In this document: positions 43,585 through 52,507 of the stretch, piece after piece
Layout: every line of letters begins with the position of its first letter
Position numbering within the stretch: position 1 is the stretch's first letter
Origin: JBBDXS01 sp040902195
GTDB lineage: Bacteria; Chloroflexota; Dehalococcoidia; DSTF01; RBG-16-68-14
Direction of reading: 5' to 3'
Assembly (NCBI GenBank): GCA_040902195.1
Contig: JBBDXS010000010.1
Span: forward strand, 1 to 64,000
DNA: 64,000 nt
Made by a program: the position numbers and the translations under genes
The notes under the pieces: generated by a model
Databases searched by the model: none
What the model was told of the DNA's origin: nothing
What the model saw: the letters and a program-made list of their open reading frames with translations, nothing else

Positions 43585-44408
43585 CCGTCGCGTGGCTTCT
43601 GGCGCTTCTCGCGCTCACGCTCGCGGCGTGCGGCGGCGGCGGAAGCGCGCCGTCCACCGCAACGCTGACGCCGCGGCCAACCGCGACGCGGACACCGACA
43701 ACCACACCTGCTCCCCTCCCCAGCGAGACGCCACCGCCTGAGCCCGGCGCGACGCCCGAACCGACAGCGCAGCCGTTGGGCTCCGCGCAGGTCATACGGA
43801 GCGCCGGCACCTCCAGCATGACGGTGACGCTCACATTCGATGCGGGAGCCGACGCCGGCTACACGTCACAGATCCTGGACACGCTGGCGGCGAACGGTAT
43901 CGTCGCGGCGTTCGGCATCACGGGCGCGTGGGCGGAGGACAACCCGGACCTGTTGCGGCGCATCGTGAACGAAGGGCACGCGTTGATCAATCACACGTAC
44001 GACCACTCGTCATTCACCGGCCTCTCGACGACCAGGCCGCCGCTCAGCCAGGCGGCGCGCTGGGAGCAGCTCGATCGCACGGAGGCAATCGTGCAACAGA
44101 TCGCCGGCGCGAGCACGCTCCCCTACTTCCGGCCACCCTACGGCGACTACGACGACTCGGTGAACGCGGACGTCGGCGCGCGCGGCTATCGCTACAACGT
44201 GATGTGGGCCATCGACTCGTTCGGATGGTACGGCTACGAAGCGCCGCGGATCATCGAGAAGGTCATGAACGAGGTGAGCCCCGGCGCGATCGTCATCATG
44301 CACGTCGGGTCCGCATCGCAGGACGGGCCGGCGTTGCAGCGCGTCATCGATAGCCTAGAGCAACGGGGCTACAGCTTCGTGCCGCTGACCGCAATCGCGC
44401 CGCGCTAG
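43557..44408 (+). CDS. Polysaccharide deacetylase (NodB-type), lipoprotein
   Basis: 283 residues from a GTG at 43557, overlapping phoD by 28 bases. Lipoprotein signal (LTLAAC, Cys 25), Thr/Pro spacer to about 75, then a NodB domain: TFDAGAD (motif 1), HTYDHSS (zinc His pair, motif 2), RPPYGDYDDSVN (motif 3), and IVIMHVGS. Removes acetyl groups from cell-wall or surface polysaccharide. Its stop overlaps the convergent tesB stop at CTAG. Confidence 0.9.
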   Translation: MQHRRAGKLAVAWLLALLALTLAACGGGGSAPSTATLTPRPTATRTPTTTPAPLPSETPPPEPGATPEPTAQPLGSAQVIRSAGTSSMTVTLTFDAGADAGYTSQILDTLAANGIVAAFGITGAWAEDNPDLLRRIVNEGHALINHTYDHSSFTGLSTTRPPLSQAARWEQLDRTEAIVQQIAGASTLPYFRPPYGDYDDSVNADVGARGYRYNVMWAIDSFGWYGYEAPRIIEKVMNEVSPGAIVIMHVGSASQDGPALQRVIDSLEQRGYSFVPLTAIAPR

Positions 44409-45262
44409 TCGTTTCGCGCCACACGGAACAACCCCTCCTGCGCCATCGTCGCGACGTGCAGGCCGGAACGCGAGTAGAGGGAGCGGAACGAGAGCGCGCG
44501 CGCCGAGTGCGCGACAGGGCTCCTCGTCACGGCGAGCATCCAGTCATCCCAGCGCCAGGGCCGGTGCAGCCAGAGCGCATGGTCCAGGCTCGCCGATGCG
44601 GTGTGGATGAAGTCGCCGTGACGGCGCGCCGTCGCCCCGAACGAGTCGGCATCGCTGTCGTAGACGAGCATCGCGGTGTGGATGAGCGGATCGTCCGGGA
44701 GCGGCGCGCGCACCTTGGCCCAGACGATCTCGGTCGGGTCCTCGCCCGGCTCCGCGATGACGTCGATCGGCGTCACCGGCCGGATCTCGAACGGCCAGGG
44801 CGACAGCTCTTCGACCTTCACGCCGGGAGGCGGCGTCCAGACGAACGGCTCGAGCTCCTCCGGCGGCGGCACGTCCGGGATGGGGTCGCTGTGCGCGATG
44901 CCTTCCTCCGGCCGCGCGAAGCTGAACATCATCGCGCAGATCGGCTCGCCGTGCTGCATCGCCTCGACGCGGCGCGACGAGAACGTGCGGCCATCGCGCT
45001 CCACCTCCACGACATACTCGATGGGCTCGCGCGGGTCGCCGCCGCGCAGGAAGTAGGCGTGCAGCGAGTGCTGGTGGCGACCGTCCGCCACCGTATGCGC
45101 CGCGGCCATCGACGCCTGCGCCAGCACAAGCCCGCCGAAGACGCGCTCGTGCGGGAAGCCTTCGGAGCGTCCGCGAAAGCGCAGCGCGTCGACCTGTTCG
45201 ACTCGTAGCTGCTCGACGAGGCGCGCGATCACCTCTTCGTGTGTCTGCGGCGTACTGGCCAT
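44405..45262 (-). CDS. tesB: Acyl-CoA thioesterase II
   Basis: 285 residues from the ATG at 45262, one base after the amidase stop. Double-hotdog TesB: start EQVDALRFRGRSEGFPHERVFGG, VLAQASMAAAHTV, then HSLHAYFLRGGDPREPI, and in the second half FIHTASASLDHALWLHRP with the catalytic Asp. Hydrolyses acyl-CoA to free acid. It is translationally linked to the amidase gene. Confidence 0.92.
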   Translation of the reverse strand: MASTPQTHEEVIARLVEQLRVEQVDALRFRGRSEGFPHERVFGGLVLAQASMAAAHTVADGRHQHSLHAYFLRGGDPREPIEYVVEVERDGRTFSSRRVEAMQHGEPICAMMFSFARPEEGIAHSDPIPDVPPPEELEPFVWTPPPGVKVEELSPWPFEIRPVTPIDVIAEPGEDPTEIVWAKVRAPLPDDPLIHTAMLVYDSDADSFGATARRHGDFIHTASASLDHALWLHRPWRWDDWMLAVTRSPVAHSARALSFRSLYSRSGLHVATMAQEGLFRVARND

Positions 45263-45263
45263 C

Positions 45264-46700
45264 TTAAGCGAAGACCGGCGGGTGTCGCTGCGCCCAGGGG
45301 CGCGCCTGCTCGAGCTGCGCGGCGAGCCGGAACAGCGTCGCCTCGTCACCGAAACGCCCGGCGAAGTGCGCGCCGATCGGAAGCCCGTCCGCGTTCCAGA
45401 AGAGCGGTACGGACATTGCGGGCTGGCCGGTCACGTTCTGGAGCGGTGTCACCGGCACAAACGTCCCGGCGCGGTCCCATCCGCGCAGCAGATCGTCCGG
45501 CGGCGCATCGAACGTGCCGAGCGGAACGGGCGGCTCGCCGAGCGTTGGCGTGAGCCACACGTCGTACGTCTCATGGAACCGGGCTGCCGCCCTGCCCGTC
45601 CTCTGCATCGACTCGAACGCGAGGAGGAGCTCGGCGGCGCCGTGGCGCCTACCCCGCTGCGCGAGCTCCCACGTCAGCGGCTCGAGATCGTCCTTCGCCG
45701 GTGCGCGTCCCGTCTTCTGCGCCAAGCGATCGATTTCTGCGGCGGTGTCGGCTTCCCAGAGCGTCGTGAACGCGCCGATCAGCGCCTCGCCGTCAATTTC
45801 GGGCGACGCCTCCTCGACGACGTGCCCCAGCTCCTCGCAGAGCTTCGCCGCTTCTCGAACGGCAGCGACGCAATCGGGGTGAGTCTCGCGCTCGTCGAAA
45901 CCGCCCGCGGCGAACGCGATGCGCAGCTTGCCGGGCGACGCGCCGAGCTCTTTGCTGTATGGCCGGGCCGGTGGCGGCGCGTGGAACGGATCGCCCGGCT
46001 GCGCTCCCTGCGTCTCGTCGAGGATCGCCGCGCTATCGCGCACCGATCGCGTGAGGGCGTGCTCGACCGAGAGCGCCGTCGAGTCGACCGCGAGCGGGTT
46101 GCGGCCGCGCGTCGGCTTCATTCCGAAGAGCCCGCAGCACGACGCCGGGATCCTGATCGAGCCGCCGCCGTCGTTCGCGTGCGCGGCCGGCACCATGCCG
46201 GACGCGACGGCCGCGCCGCTGCCTCCGCTCGATCCGCCGACGGTGCGCGTCACATCCCACGGATTGCGCGTCGGCCCGAAGACCGCCGGCTCCGTCGTGG
46301 GGACCAGGCCGAACTCTGGCGTGTTCGTTTTGCCTACGATGATGAACCCCGCGCGCTTTAATCGAGCCGTCAGCTCGCTGTCCTCGGGGGCGATGTAGTC
46401 GCGCAGAAACACCGACCCCGAAGTCATGCGCACGCCCGCGTACGCCGCCGTCAGGTCCTTAAGCAAATACGGCACGCCGGCAAACGGCGCGTCGGGCTGC
46501 GGGCGGCGCGCGATCTCCCGCGCAATGTCGTACATGGGCGTGACCACGGCGTTGAGCTGCGGGTTCACCCGCTCGATGCGCTCGATCGCCGCGTCGACGA
46601 GCTCGAGCGGCGTCAGCTTGCGCTTGCGCACCAGCTCGGCCTGCGCCGTCGCGTCCATGGCCGCGAGTTCGTCTCTCATCATGCCCTCACGATACCCCAT
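45264..46700 (-). CDS. Amidase-signature family hydrolase
   Basis: 478 residues (start may be 46682). Ser-cisSer-Lys triad: Lys81 (LLKDL), Ser157/158 (GGSSGGSGAAVASG), Ser181 (GGGSIRIPASCCGLFG). Whether it is a GatA subunit cannot be excluded, but no gatB or gatC is nearby and the pairing with TesB suggests a catabolic amidase. Confidence 0.9.
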   Translation of the reverse strand: MGYREGMMRDELAAMDATAQAELVRKRKLTPLELVDAAIERIERVNPQLNAVVTPMYDIAREIARRPQPDAPFAGVPYLLKDLTAAYAGVRMTSGSVFLRDYIAPEDSELTARLKRAGFIIVGKTNTPEFGLVPTTEPAVFGPTRNPWDVTRTVGGSSGGSGAAVASGMVPAAHANDGGGSIRIPASCCGLFGMKPTRGRNPLAVDSTALSVEHALTRSVRDSAAILDETQGAQPGDPFHAPPPARPYSKELGASPGKLRIAFAAGGFDERETHPDCVAAVREAAKLCEELGHVVEEASPEIDGEALIGAFTTLWEADTAAEIDRLAQKTGRAPAKDDLEPLTWELAQRGRRHGAAELLLAFESMQRTGRAAARFHETYDVWLTPTLGEPPVPLGTFDAPPDDLLRGWDRAGTFVPVTPLQNVTGQPAMSVPLFWNADGLPIGAHFAGRFGDEATLFRLAAQLEQARPWAQRHPPVFA

Positions 46701-46739
46701 CCGCCCTCGAACCTCGAACCTCCAACGGAGCCTGCCCTT

Positions 46740-46763
46740 GAGGCGGACCGGCCTGTCCGCCTC
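46740..46763. repeat. Hairpin of the CCGCCTCAGGAGGAAGGG family
   Basis: GAGGCGGAC-CGGCCT-GTCCGCCTC: a 9-bp stem. The tail CCTCAGGAGGAAGGG recurs at about 10642-10657, and part of the stem at 8280-8295. Dispersed intergenic repeat in the divergent gap between amidase and M20 genes. Confidence 0.55.
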
Positions 46764-46800
46764 AGGAGGAAGGGAGCTTCCCGCCTCCCTGCGCTGGCGC

Positions 46801-46806
46801 TACAAT
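46801..46806 (+). promoter_or_regulatory. Candidate -10 element (TACAAT), near-leaderless
   Basis: TACAAT ends 10 bases before the GTG of the M20 gene, which has no ribosome site, so transcription would start about 3 bases before the start codon. Confidence 0.4.
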
Positions 46807-46815
46807 ACGCCAGCC

Positions 46816-48138
46816 GTGCCTACTCCTACCATCGACTGGGACGCCGTTACCCAGGAGGCCACCGACCTCCTTTGCCAGTTCCTGCGCATCGACACGACGA
46901 ACCCGCCCGGCAACGAGGAGCCGGCCGCGCGCTTCCTCGCCGCCGTACTGCGCCGGAACGGCATCGAGGACATCACGTTTTACGACGCCTCGGACGCGGA
47001 ATCGCGAGGGCGTCTCAACCTGCGCGCCGTACTCAAGGGCGACGGCTCAGCGCGACCGCTCGTGCTCCTCAACCACACCGACGTCGTCCCCGTCGAGCGG
47101 GAGGGCTGGCAAGAAGACCCCTTCGCCGCGGTGATCAAGGACGGCGTGATCTGGGGTCGCGGCACGCTCGATATGAAGGGCATGGGCATCCTTGAGCTGA
47201 TGGTCATGTTGCTCGTCAAGCGCCACAGCATGCCGCTCAAACGCGACCTCGTCTACCTCGCCGTCGCAGACGAGGAGTCCGGCAGCAAGTACGGCGCGGA
47301 GTTCCTCGCCGAGCACCACCCGGAGGCGCTCGAAGCGGAGTACGTGATCAACGAAGGCGGCTGGGGCGCGACCGAGATGATGGGCGTCAAGCGCCCCGTT
47401 TTCAACTGCGCCGTGAGCGAGAAGGGCCCCTGCTGGCTCCGCCTCTCAACCGAGGGCCGGCCCGGCCACGGTTCCGTCCCGCACGCGAACAACGCGCTCG
47501 ACCGGCTCGTGCGCGCGCTCTATCGCATCCACGAATGGCGGCGGCCCCGCAGCGTTGTGCCGGAGCTGGCAGAGTACTTCTCGCGCGCGCACAAGGCCGG
47601 CTTCCTGCGTGACGCCCCGACCGATGACGTTATCGCGCGCATGGCCGAGACCAATCCGCTCATCAACGCGATCACGACGAACACGATCAGCCTCACCACT
47701 GCTCGCGCGGGCGTGAAGCACAACGTGATCCCCGCGACCGCGGAAGCGACGATCGATTGCCGCCTGCTGCCCGGCACCGACGCGCAGGCGTTCATCGAGG
47801 ACGTCCGCCGCGTCATCGATGACCCGGAGGTGCGCATCGAGCCTATCCTCGTCTCCGGCACGCCGCCGTCGCCCGCCGAGAGTGAGCTTATGGCCGCGAT
47901 CGACTCCGTCGTGCATGGGCACATCGAGGACGCTGTGATCCTGCCAAGCGTCTCGGCGGCGTTCACAGACTCGCGCGTCTTCCGGCGCAACGGCACCGCG
48001 GCGTACGGCTTCATTCCGTTTCTTCTGGAGCCGGTCGAGGCGATCACGATTCACGGCCACAACGAGCGCGTCTCGATCGAGAACATCCGCCTCGGCTGCC
48101 AGATGCTCTTTGAGCTGGTGCAACGCATCGCCACCTAG
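46816..48138 (+). CDS. M20-family metallopeptidase (ArgE/DapE type)
   Basis: 440 residues from a GTG at 46816; sequence before it does not look like protein. Zinc motifs: LLNHTDVVPVE, WGRGTLDMKGMG, VADEESGSKYG (catalytic Glu) and INEGGWG. Removes acyl or amino-acid groups from small amides. Related to the adjacent amidase by theme only; the two are divergent. Confidence 0.9.
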   Translation: MPTPTIDWDAVTQEATDLLCQFLRIDTTNPPGNEEPAARFLAAVLRRNGIEDITFYDASDAESRGRLNLRAVLKGDGSARPLVLLNHTDVVPVEREGWQEDPFAAVIKDGVIWGRGTLDMKGMGILELMVMLLVKRHSMPLKRDLVYLAVADEESGSKYGAEFLAEHHPEALEAEYVINEGGWGATEMMGVKRPVFNCAVSEKGPCWLRLSTEGRPGHGSVPHANNALDRLVRALYRIHEWRRPRSVVPELAEYFSRAHKAGFLRDAPTDDVIARMAETNPLINAITTNTISLTTARAGVKHNVIPATAEATIDCRLLPGTDAQAFIEDVRRVIDDPEVRIEPILVSGTPPSPAESELMAAIDSVVHGHIEDAVILPSVSAAFTDSRVFRRNGTAAYGFIPFLLEPVEAITIHGHNERVSIENIRLGCQMLFELVQRIAT

Positions 48139-48303
48139 CCCCTCCTCCTAACCATAGAACCTCTGAACCGCGGAACCGCGGAACCAACCGCGCAAGGTCG
48201 GTGCGGCGGCCGTTCTGAGGTTTCCAGGGGGTCCGTCTCTACGCTAGCGGCGCTCAAGGCCCGCCTGCTACCATCCGCCTGCAACACAAGAGGAGGAATC
48301 GAT

Positions 48304-49053
48304 ATGAAGGTAGACGACATCAAACTGATCGGCGTGATGGGCGGCGGCGTGATGGGCGGCGGCATCGCGCAGAGTTGCGCGGCCGGCGGCTTCAACGTCC
48401 GTATCCGCGATCTCAACGACGAGCTCGTCGAAAAGACGCGCGACACGATGATCGACGGCCGCTTCGGGCTGCGGGGCGCCGTCGAGCGTGGAAAGATGAC
48501 CCAACAGCAATTCGACGAGACGGTCGCGCGCATCTCCTTTACGACCGACATCAAGGACCTGCGTGACGCCGACCTGATCATCGAAGCCGTGCCGGAGGAC
48601 CTCGAGCTGAAAAAGAAGGTCTTCGCCGAGCTGGATGGCCTGGTCAAGCCCGATGCCGTCTTCGCCAGCAACACGTCTGGCTTTTCGATTAGCGATCTCA
48701 ACAAGGCCGTCGGGCGCAAGGACAAGTTCGCGGGTATGCACTGGTTCAGCCCCGCTTTCGTCATGAAGCTGATCGAGATCGTCTATGCGCCGGAGACGGG
48801 CGAGGAGACGATCAAGCTGCTCGAGGACGTCGTCGCGCGCATCGGCAAGGCGAGCATCCGCGTAAAGGACGCGCCGGGCAAGTACGGCTTCGTCGCGAAC
48901 CGGATCTACTTCGCGGCCGTCGCGGAGGCGCGTCGCGTGCTGGAGGAGGGCGTCGCTACCGCGGACGACATCGACCGCGCGATGGTGGCGGGCTTCAATT
49001 GGCCGGTAGGCCCGCTCCAGATGACAGCCGGCGCGCGCAAGGGCTGGCAGTAG
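48304..49053 (+). CDS. 3-hydroxyacyl-CoA dehydrogenase, short form
   Basis: 249 residues. NAD-binding GVMGGGVMGGGIAQ, catalytic His in MHWFSPAFVMKLIEIV, Glu/Asn in FVANRIYFA. Typical 3-hydroxybutyryl-CoA dehydrogenases have about 282 residues; this one stops soon after NWPVGPLQM with ARKGWQ, so most of the C-terminal helical domain is gone. The reading looks clean to the stop, so a natural short form is as likely as a truncation. Strong GAGGAGG upstream. Confidence 0.85.
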   Translation: MKVDDIKLIGVMGGGVMGGGIAQSCAAGGFNVRIRDLNDELVEKTRDTMIDGRFGLRGAVERGKMTQQQFDETVARISFTTDIKDLRDADLIIEAVPEDLELKKKVFAELDGLVKPDAVFASNTSGFSISDLNKAVGRKDKFAGMHWFSPAFVMKLIEIVYAPETGEETIKLLEDVVARIGKASIRVKDAPGKYGFVANRIYFAAVAEARRVLEEGVATADDIDRAMVAGFNWPVGPLQMTAGARKGWQ

Positions 49054-49156
49054 GACAAAACCCTAGAACCTTGGAACCCTTGAACCGCGGCGATTTCGCG
49101 CTGTGGTTCTGCGGTTCAGCGGTTCTATGGTTCTGGGAGGCGGGGCGGGGCGGGGC

Positions 49157-50740
49157 TCAGCAGTGGTGGCCGAACTGCGTCGCCACGCCGAAGACGTCGA
49201 CAAACAGATCGATCGTGCCGTCCGGCGCGCCGGCGTCCCACGGATCGCCGCCGGGCGGCGGCGCCGACCTGTCGAACGCCGGATGATACGCGGGTGCCGC
49301 GGGCGGCGCAGAGAACGGATCGCTGTTGCGATTGATCGGCGCGCTGCCGCCCGCATCGTTCGCGCCGAAACGATACGCCACGCCGAAGACGTCGCCGAAG
49401 AGATCGATCGTGCCGTTGCGCGCGTTGTTCTGGTCCGGCGTTTCGAAGAAGTCCCAGAAACTGAGCGGGTTGCGTTTGCCTCCGGTTTCCTGGGCAGCCA
49501 GCGTCGTCCTGATCTCCACGTCATCCGTACAGCTATCCCCGTCGGTATCGACGGAGACGCCGGAAAGACCGAGCACGTCGACAGGGACCGCGCTTGGGCT
49601 TGTCGTACCGTTGCCAAGCTGGCCGTACGGGTTGCGTCCCCAGCAGCGCACACCGCCGCCGTCGAGCACCGCGCAGCTATGGTTGTAGCCCAAGCCAATT
49701 GCGGCGACACCGCTCGTGAGCCCCGAGACGTCTACGGGCACATTGCTATCGAACGATGTGCCGTCGCCGAGCTCGCCGTCGGCGTTGCGTCCCCAGCACT
49801 TCGCGCCGCCCGCACCCGTGACCGCACACGTGTGCAAGCCGCCGGTCGCAAGCGCTTCGACGCCGCTGGTGAGACCGGAGACATCTACGGGCGTCGTGCG
49901 CGTGTCGTTCGTTCCGTCGCCCACCTGGCCGGTCGTGTTCGCGCCCCAGCATTTCGCGCCGCCGGCCGCCGTTACGATGCACATGTGGGATCCCCCCGGC
50001 GCGATCGACACCGCGTCGGTCACGCCGGAGACGCTCACCGGCGTTCTGCTACAGGCGATACCGCCACAGAGCTCCGGGCCGGTCTGCGTCCCTACTCCGA
50101 GCTGGCCCGCTGTGTTCAGCCCCCAACACAGGACGCCGCCGCCGGACAGCAGCGCGCAGGACTCGCGGCGCCCCACCGCGATCGCCGTCACGCCGCTGCT
50201 CAGCCCGACGACACTAACCGGCGTCGGGCGGTCTATCGTCGTGCCGTCGCCGAGCTGGCCATACGCGTTGTAGCCCCAGCACTTCACCACGCCCGTCGCG
50301 AGCAGCGCACACGTGTGGCCGGAGCCGCCCCCGATCGACACGACGCCGCTGCCGAGCCCGACCGGCGTGGCAGGCGCCGTGATCCAAAACGACGGGCTGT
50401 CGTTCCCGATCTGGCCCTGCAAGTTGTAGCCCCAGCACTTCGCGGCACCCGTCGCAGTCACGGCGCACGTATGCGAGTAGCCTGCGCTCAGGGCCACAGC
50501 GTTGGTCAGGCCGGCAGTATCCGACGGCGTCGTGCTGTTCACCTGCGTGCCATCGCCGAACTGGCCGTCGAAGTTGGCGCCCCAGCACTTCACGCCGCCG
50601 GACGCCAGCAACGCACACGAGTGCTGCTCGCCGGCCGAGACGCTGACGGCCGTCTCCGGTGCCGCCAGCGCAGTTGAGGCCGGCAGCGAGGCGGCCAGCA
50701 CCGTGCCGAGGAAAAGTCCAACCAGTATGGCCTGGCGCAC
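49157..50740 (-). CDS. Exported RCC1-repeat protein with dockerin-like tail
   Basis: 527 residues from a GTG at 50740 (GGAG upstream; longer forms spoil the signal peptide). After the signal come about seven RCC1 blades, each with HSCALL---GV-CWG-N--GQLGDGT and conserved Cys pairs, forming a beta-propeller (about 35-390). Then DTDGDSCTDDVE, a Pro-rich part, and two copies of DGTIDLF-DVFGVA--FG, the last at the C-terminus; these look like a pair of calcium loops, a divergent dockerin. Secreted; partner unknown. Confidence 0.85.
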   Translation of the reverse strand: MRQAILVGLFLGTVLAASLPASTALAAPETAVSVSAGEQHSCALLASGGVKCWGANFDGQFGDGTQVNSTTPSDTAGLTNAVALSAGYSHTCAVTATGAAKCWGYNLQGQIGNDSPSFWITAPATPVGLGSGVVSIGGGSGHTCALLATGVVKCWGYNAYGQLGDGTTIDRPTPVSVVGLSSGVTAIAVGRRESCALLSGGGVLCWGLNTAGQLGVGTQTGPELCGGIACSRTPVSVSGVTDAVSIAPGGSHMCIVTAAGGAKCWGANTTGQVGDGTNDTRTTPVDVSGLTSGVEALATGGLHTCAVTGAGGAKCWGRNADGELGDGTSFDSNVPVDVSGLTSGVAAIGLGYNHSCAVLDGGGVRCWGRNPYGQLGNGTTSPSAVPVDVLGLSGVSVDTDGDSCTDDVEIRTTLAAQETGGKRNPLSFWDFFETPDQNNARNGTIDLFGDVFGVAYRFGANDAGGSAPINRNSDPFSAPPAAPAYHPAFDRSAPPPGGDPWDAGAPDGTIDLFVDVFGVATQFGHHC

Positions 50741-50840
50741 GCGCAGTCTCCTACGGAGATAAACATAAGGCGGGGCCCCAGCATACCACGCCGAAGCTGG
50801 CCTGCGAGGCAGGTCGCCTGCTAGTCTCAAGGGGACGCAC

Positions 50841-51095
50841 TTGGGAGCCGGACTCTTGGAGATAGAGAACAAAGCGCTCGTCCTCGACCTGGTGGAATGG
50901 GTCGCCAGCCGCCCCCGGACCTACGCGGAGGTGATGGACGCCTGGCGGACATCGTGCCCGCGCCTCTCGATCTGGGAGGACACGTCAGCACTGGGTTTCG
51001 TCCTGTGCGCTGATCGAGGCAGATCCGGCGTGATCGTGGAAGTCACGCCCGTGGGACGCGCGTTCCTCGAAGCTGAGCGTCCTCGCGCCAGGTAA
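50841..51095 (+). CDS. Small winged-helix-like hypothetical protein
   Basis: 84 residues from a TTG at 50841 (or TTG 50856). LVEWVASRPRTYAEVMDAWRTSCPRLSIWEDTSA then VTPVGRAFLEAERP is a pattern seen in small conserved proteins resembling one winged-helix domain. It may bind DNA; not named. Confidence 0.55.
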   Translation: MGAGLLEIENKALVLDLVEWVASRPRTYAEVMDAWRTSCPRLSIWEDTSALGFVLCADRGRSGVIVEVTPVGRAFLEAERPRAR

Positions 51096-51131
51096 CTCCC
51101 TTTCCGTTAGCGCACCAAGCCACGCCCCTGC

Positions 51132-51137
51132 TACAAT
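51132..51137 (+). promoter_or_regulatory. Candidate -10 element (TACAAT) for the MaoC-type gene
   Basis: TACAAT 36 bases before the ATG at 51173, with GGAGG between. Same form as the box at 46801. Confidence 0.4.
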
Positions 51138-51172
51138 CGACGCCGCCACACCATAAAGGGAGGAACCGCCCC

Positions 51173-52009
51173 ATGCCTATCGATGCGTCTGCCGTCGGCA
51201 AGGAGCTGCCGGAGACTACGTTCGAGTACACCGACCGCGACGTCATGCTCTACGCGCTGGGCGTCGGCGCGACGACGGCAGAGTTGCCGTTCGTTTACGA
51301 GAAGAACCTGAAGGTCTTGCCGACGTTCGCCGTGATCCCGGCCTTCTCGGTCATGGCTGGCATAGGCCGCGTCGTTGAGATCAACCCGATGATGGTGCTC
51401 CACGGCGAGCAGCGCATCGACCTGCGCGCGACGATCGCCACGAGCGGCAAGTTGACGACGGGCGCGAAGATCAGCGCGATCTACGACAAGGGCTCCGGCG
51501 CGGTGATCGTCGTCGACTCCGAGACGAAGGACGCGAGCGGGACGCTCATCTTCGCCAACCGGGCGTCGATCTTCGTGCGCGGTTCGGGCGGCTTCGGCGG
51601 CGAGCGCGGGCCAAGCGCCACGAGCAAGAACATCCCGCCCGAGCGCAAGCCCGACCACCACATCGAGTACAAGACGTCGACGGACCAGGCGGCGCTCTAC
51701 CGCCTCTCCGGCGACCGCAACCCGCTGCACATCGATCCCGAGTTCGCGAAGCTCGCGGGCTTCGACCGGCCGATCTTGCACGGCCTGTGCACGTTCGGCC
51801 ACGTCGGGCGCGCGATCTTACACGCCTGTTGCGGCAGCGACCCGGCGCGCTTCAAAGCGTTCGAGGTGCGCTTCTCCGGCGTTGTCTACCCCGGCGAGAC
51901 GATCGTCACCGACATCTGGATGGACGGCTCCACGGCGATCGTGCAGGCGAAGGTCGCAGAACGCAAAGACGAAGTCGTCATCGCAAACGCCGCGGCAACG
52001 ATAGGATAG
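51173..52009 (+). CDS. MaoC-type 2-enoyl-CoA hydratase
   Basis: 278 residues, double hotdog. N-half: FEYTDRDVMLYALGVGA, and LPTFAVIPAFSVM. C-half hydratase-2 motif: YRLSGDRNPLHIDPEFAKLAGFDRPILHGLC, where Asp, Asn and His are the catalytic residues. Hydrates trans-2-enoyl-CoA to (R)-3-hydroxyacyl-CoA in beta-oxidation-type pathways, as in the peroxisomal type 2 enzyme. Confidence 0.92.
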   Translation: MPIDASAVGKELPETTFEYTDRDVMLYALGVGATTAELPFVYEKNLKVLPTFAVIPAFSVMAGIGRVVEINPMMVLHGEQRIDLRATIATSGKLTTGAKISAIYDKGSGAVIVVDSETKDASGTLIFANRASIFVRGSGGFGGERGPSATSKNIPPERKPDHHIEYKTSTDQAALYRLSGDRNPLHIDPEFAKLAGFDRPILHGLCTFGHVGRAILHACCGSDPARFKAFEVRFSGVVYPGETIVTDIWMDGSTAIVQAKVAERKDEVVIANAAATIG

Positions 52010-52020
52010 GACGGTCCTTC

Positions 52021-52049
52021 TGTCATTCTGAGCGAAGCGAAGAATCTGG
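52021..52049 (+). repeat. Dispersed ATTCTGAGCGAAGCGAAGAAT element
   Basis: Contains ATTCTGAGCGAAGCGAAGAAT, an imperfect palindrome between the MaoC and epoxide-hydrolase-like genes. Other copies at 39043 and, degenerate, at 38868 and 63522. Confidence 0.75.
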
Positions 52050-52080
52050 TCCTCGAGCAAGACCGAAAAGAGGGAATACG

Positions 52081-52458
52081 ATGACCGAAAACGGCAACGC
52101 TAACGTCGAGATCGTCCGCAAGTTCTGCGAGGCGTGGTCGAAGGCCGACGTGCCGGCGATCATCTCGTTTTTCGCCGACGACGCGGTCTACCACAACATG
52201 CCGATCAACCCCGTCCAGGGGAAGGACGCGATCAAGGGCATGATCGAGCAGTTCATGACGCCATTTGAGCGCGCCGAGTTCGAGATCACGTACATCGCGG
52301 CCGCCGGCGACGTCGTGTTGACGGAGCGCATCGACCGCTTCATCGGCGAGAAGAGCGTCGCGCTGCCCGTGATGGGTACGTTCGAGATCAGGGACGGTAA
52401 GATCGCCGCGTGGCGGGACTACTTCGACCTCGGCGCGTGGACGAAGCAGATGGCGTAA
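52081..52458 (+). CDS. Limonene-epoxide-hydrolase-like (SnoaL fold) protein
   Basis: 125 residues from the ATG at 52081. NTF2/SnoaL fold: IVRKFCEAWSKADVPAIISFF, ADDAVYHNMPINPVQG, ERIDRFIGEKSVALPVMGTF, and IAAWRDYFDLGAW. Placement of Asp-Arg-Asp in the last two strands matches limonene-1,2-epoxide hydrolases. Substrate unproven. Confidence 0.85.
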   Translation: MTENGNANVEIVRKFCEAWSKADVPAIISFFADDAVYHNMPINPVQGKDAIKGMIEQFMTPFERAEFEITYIAAAGDVVLTERIDRFIGEKSVALPVMGTFEIRDGKIAAWRDYFDLGAWTKQMA

Positions 52459-52471
52459 CATAACCCCGCGG

Positions 52472-52489
52472 GTCAGGCGTCAGCCTGAC
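52472..52489. repeat. Small hairpin after the SnoaL gene
   Basis: GTCAGGC-GTCA-GCCTGAC, a 7-bp stem, 14 bases after the stop codon. Possible terminator; no T-tract. Confidence 0.4.
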
Positions 52490-52507
52490 GGATAGCGCCT
52501 ACCTGCT

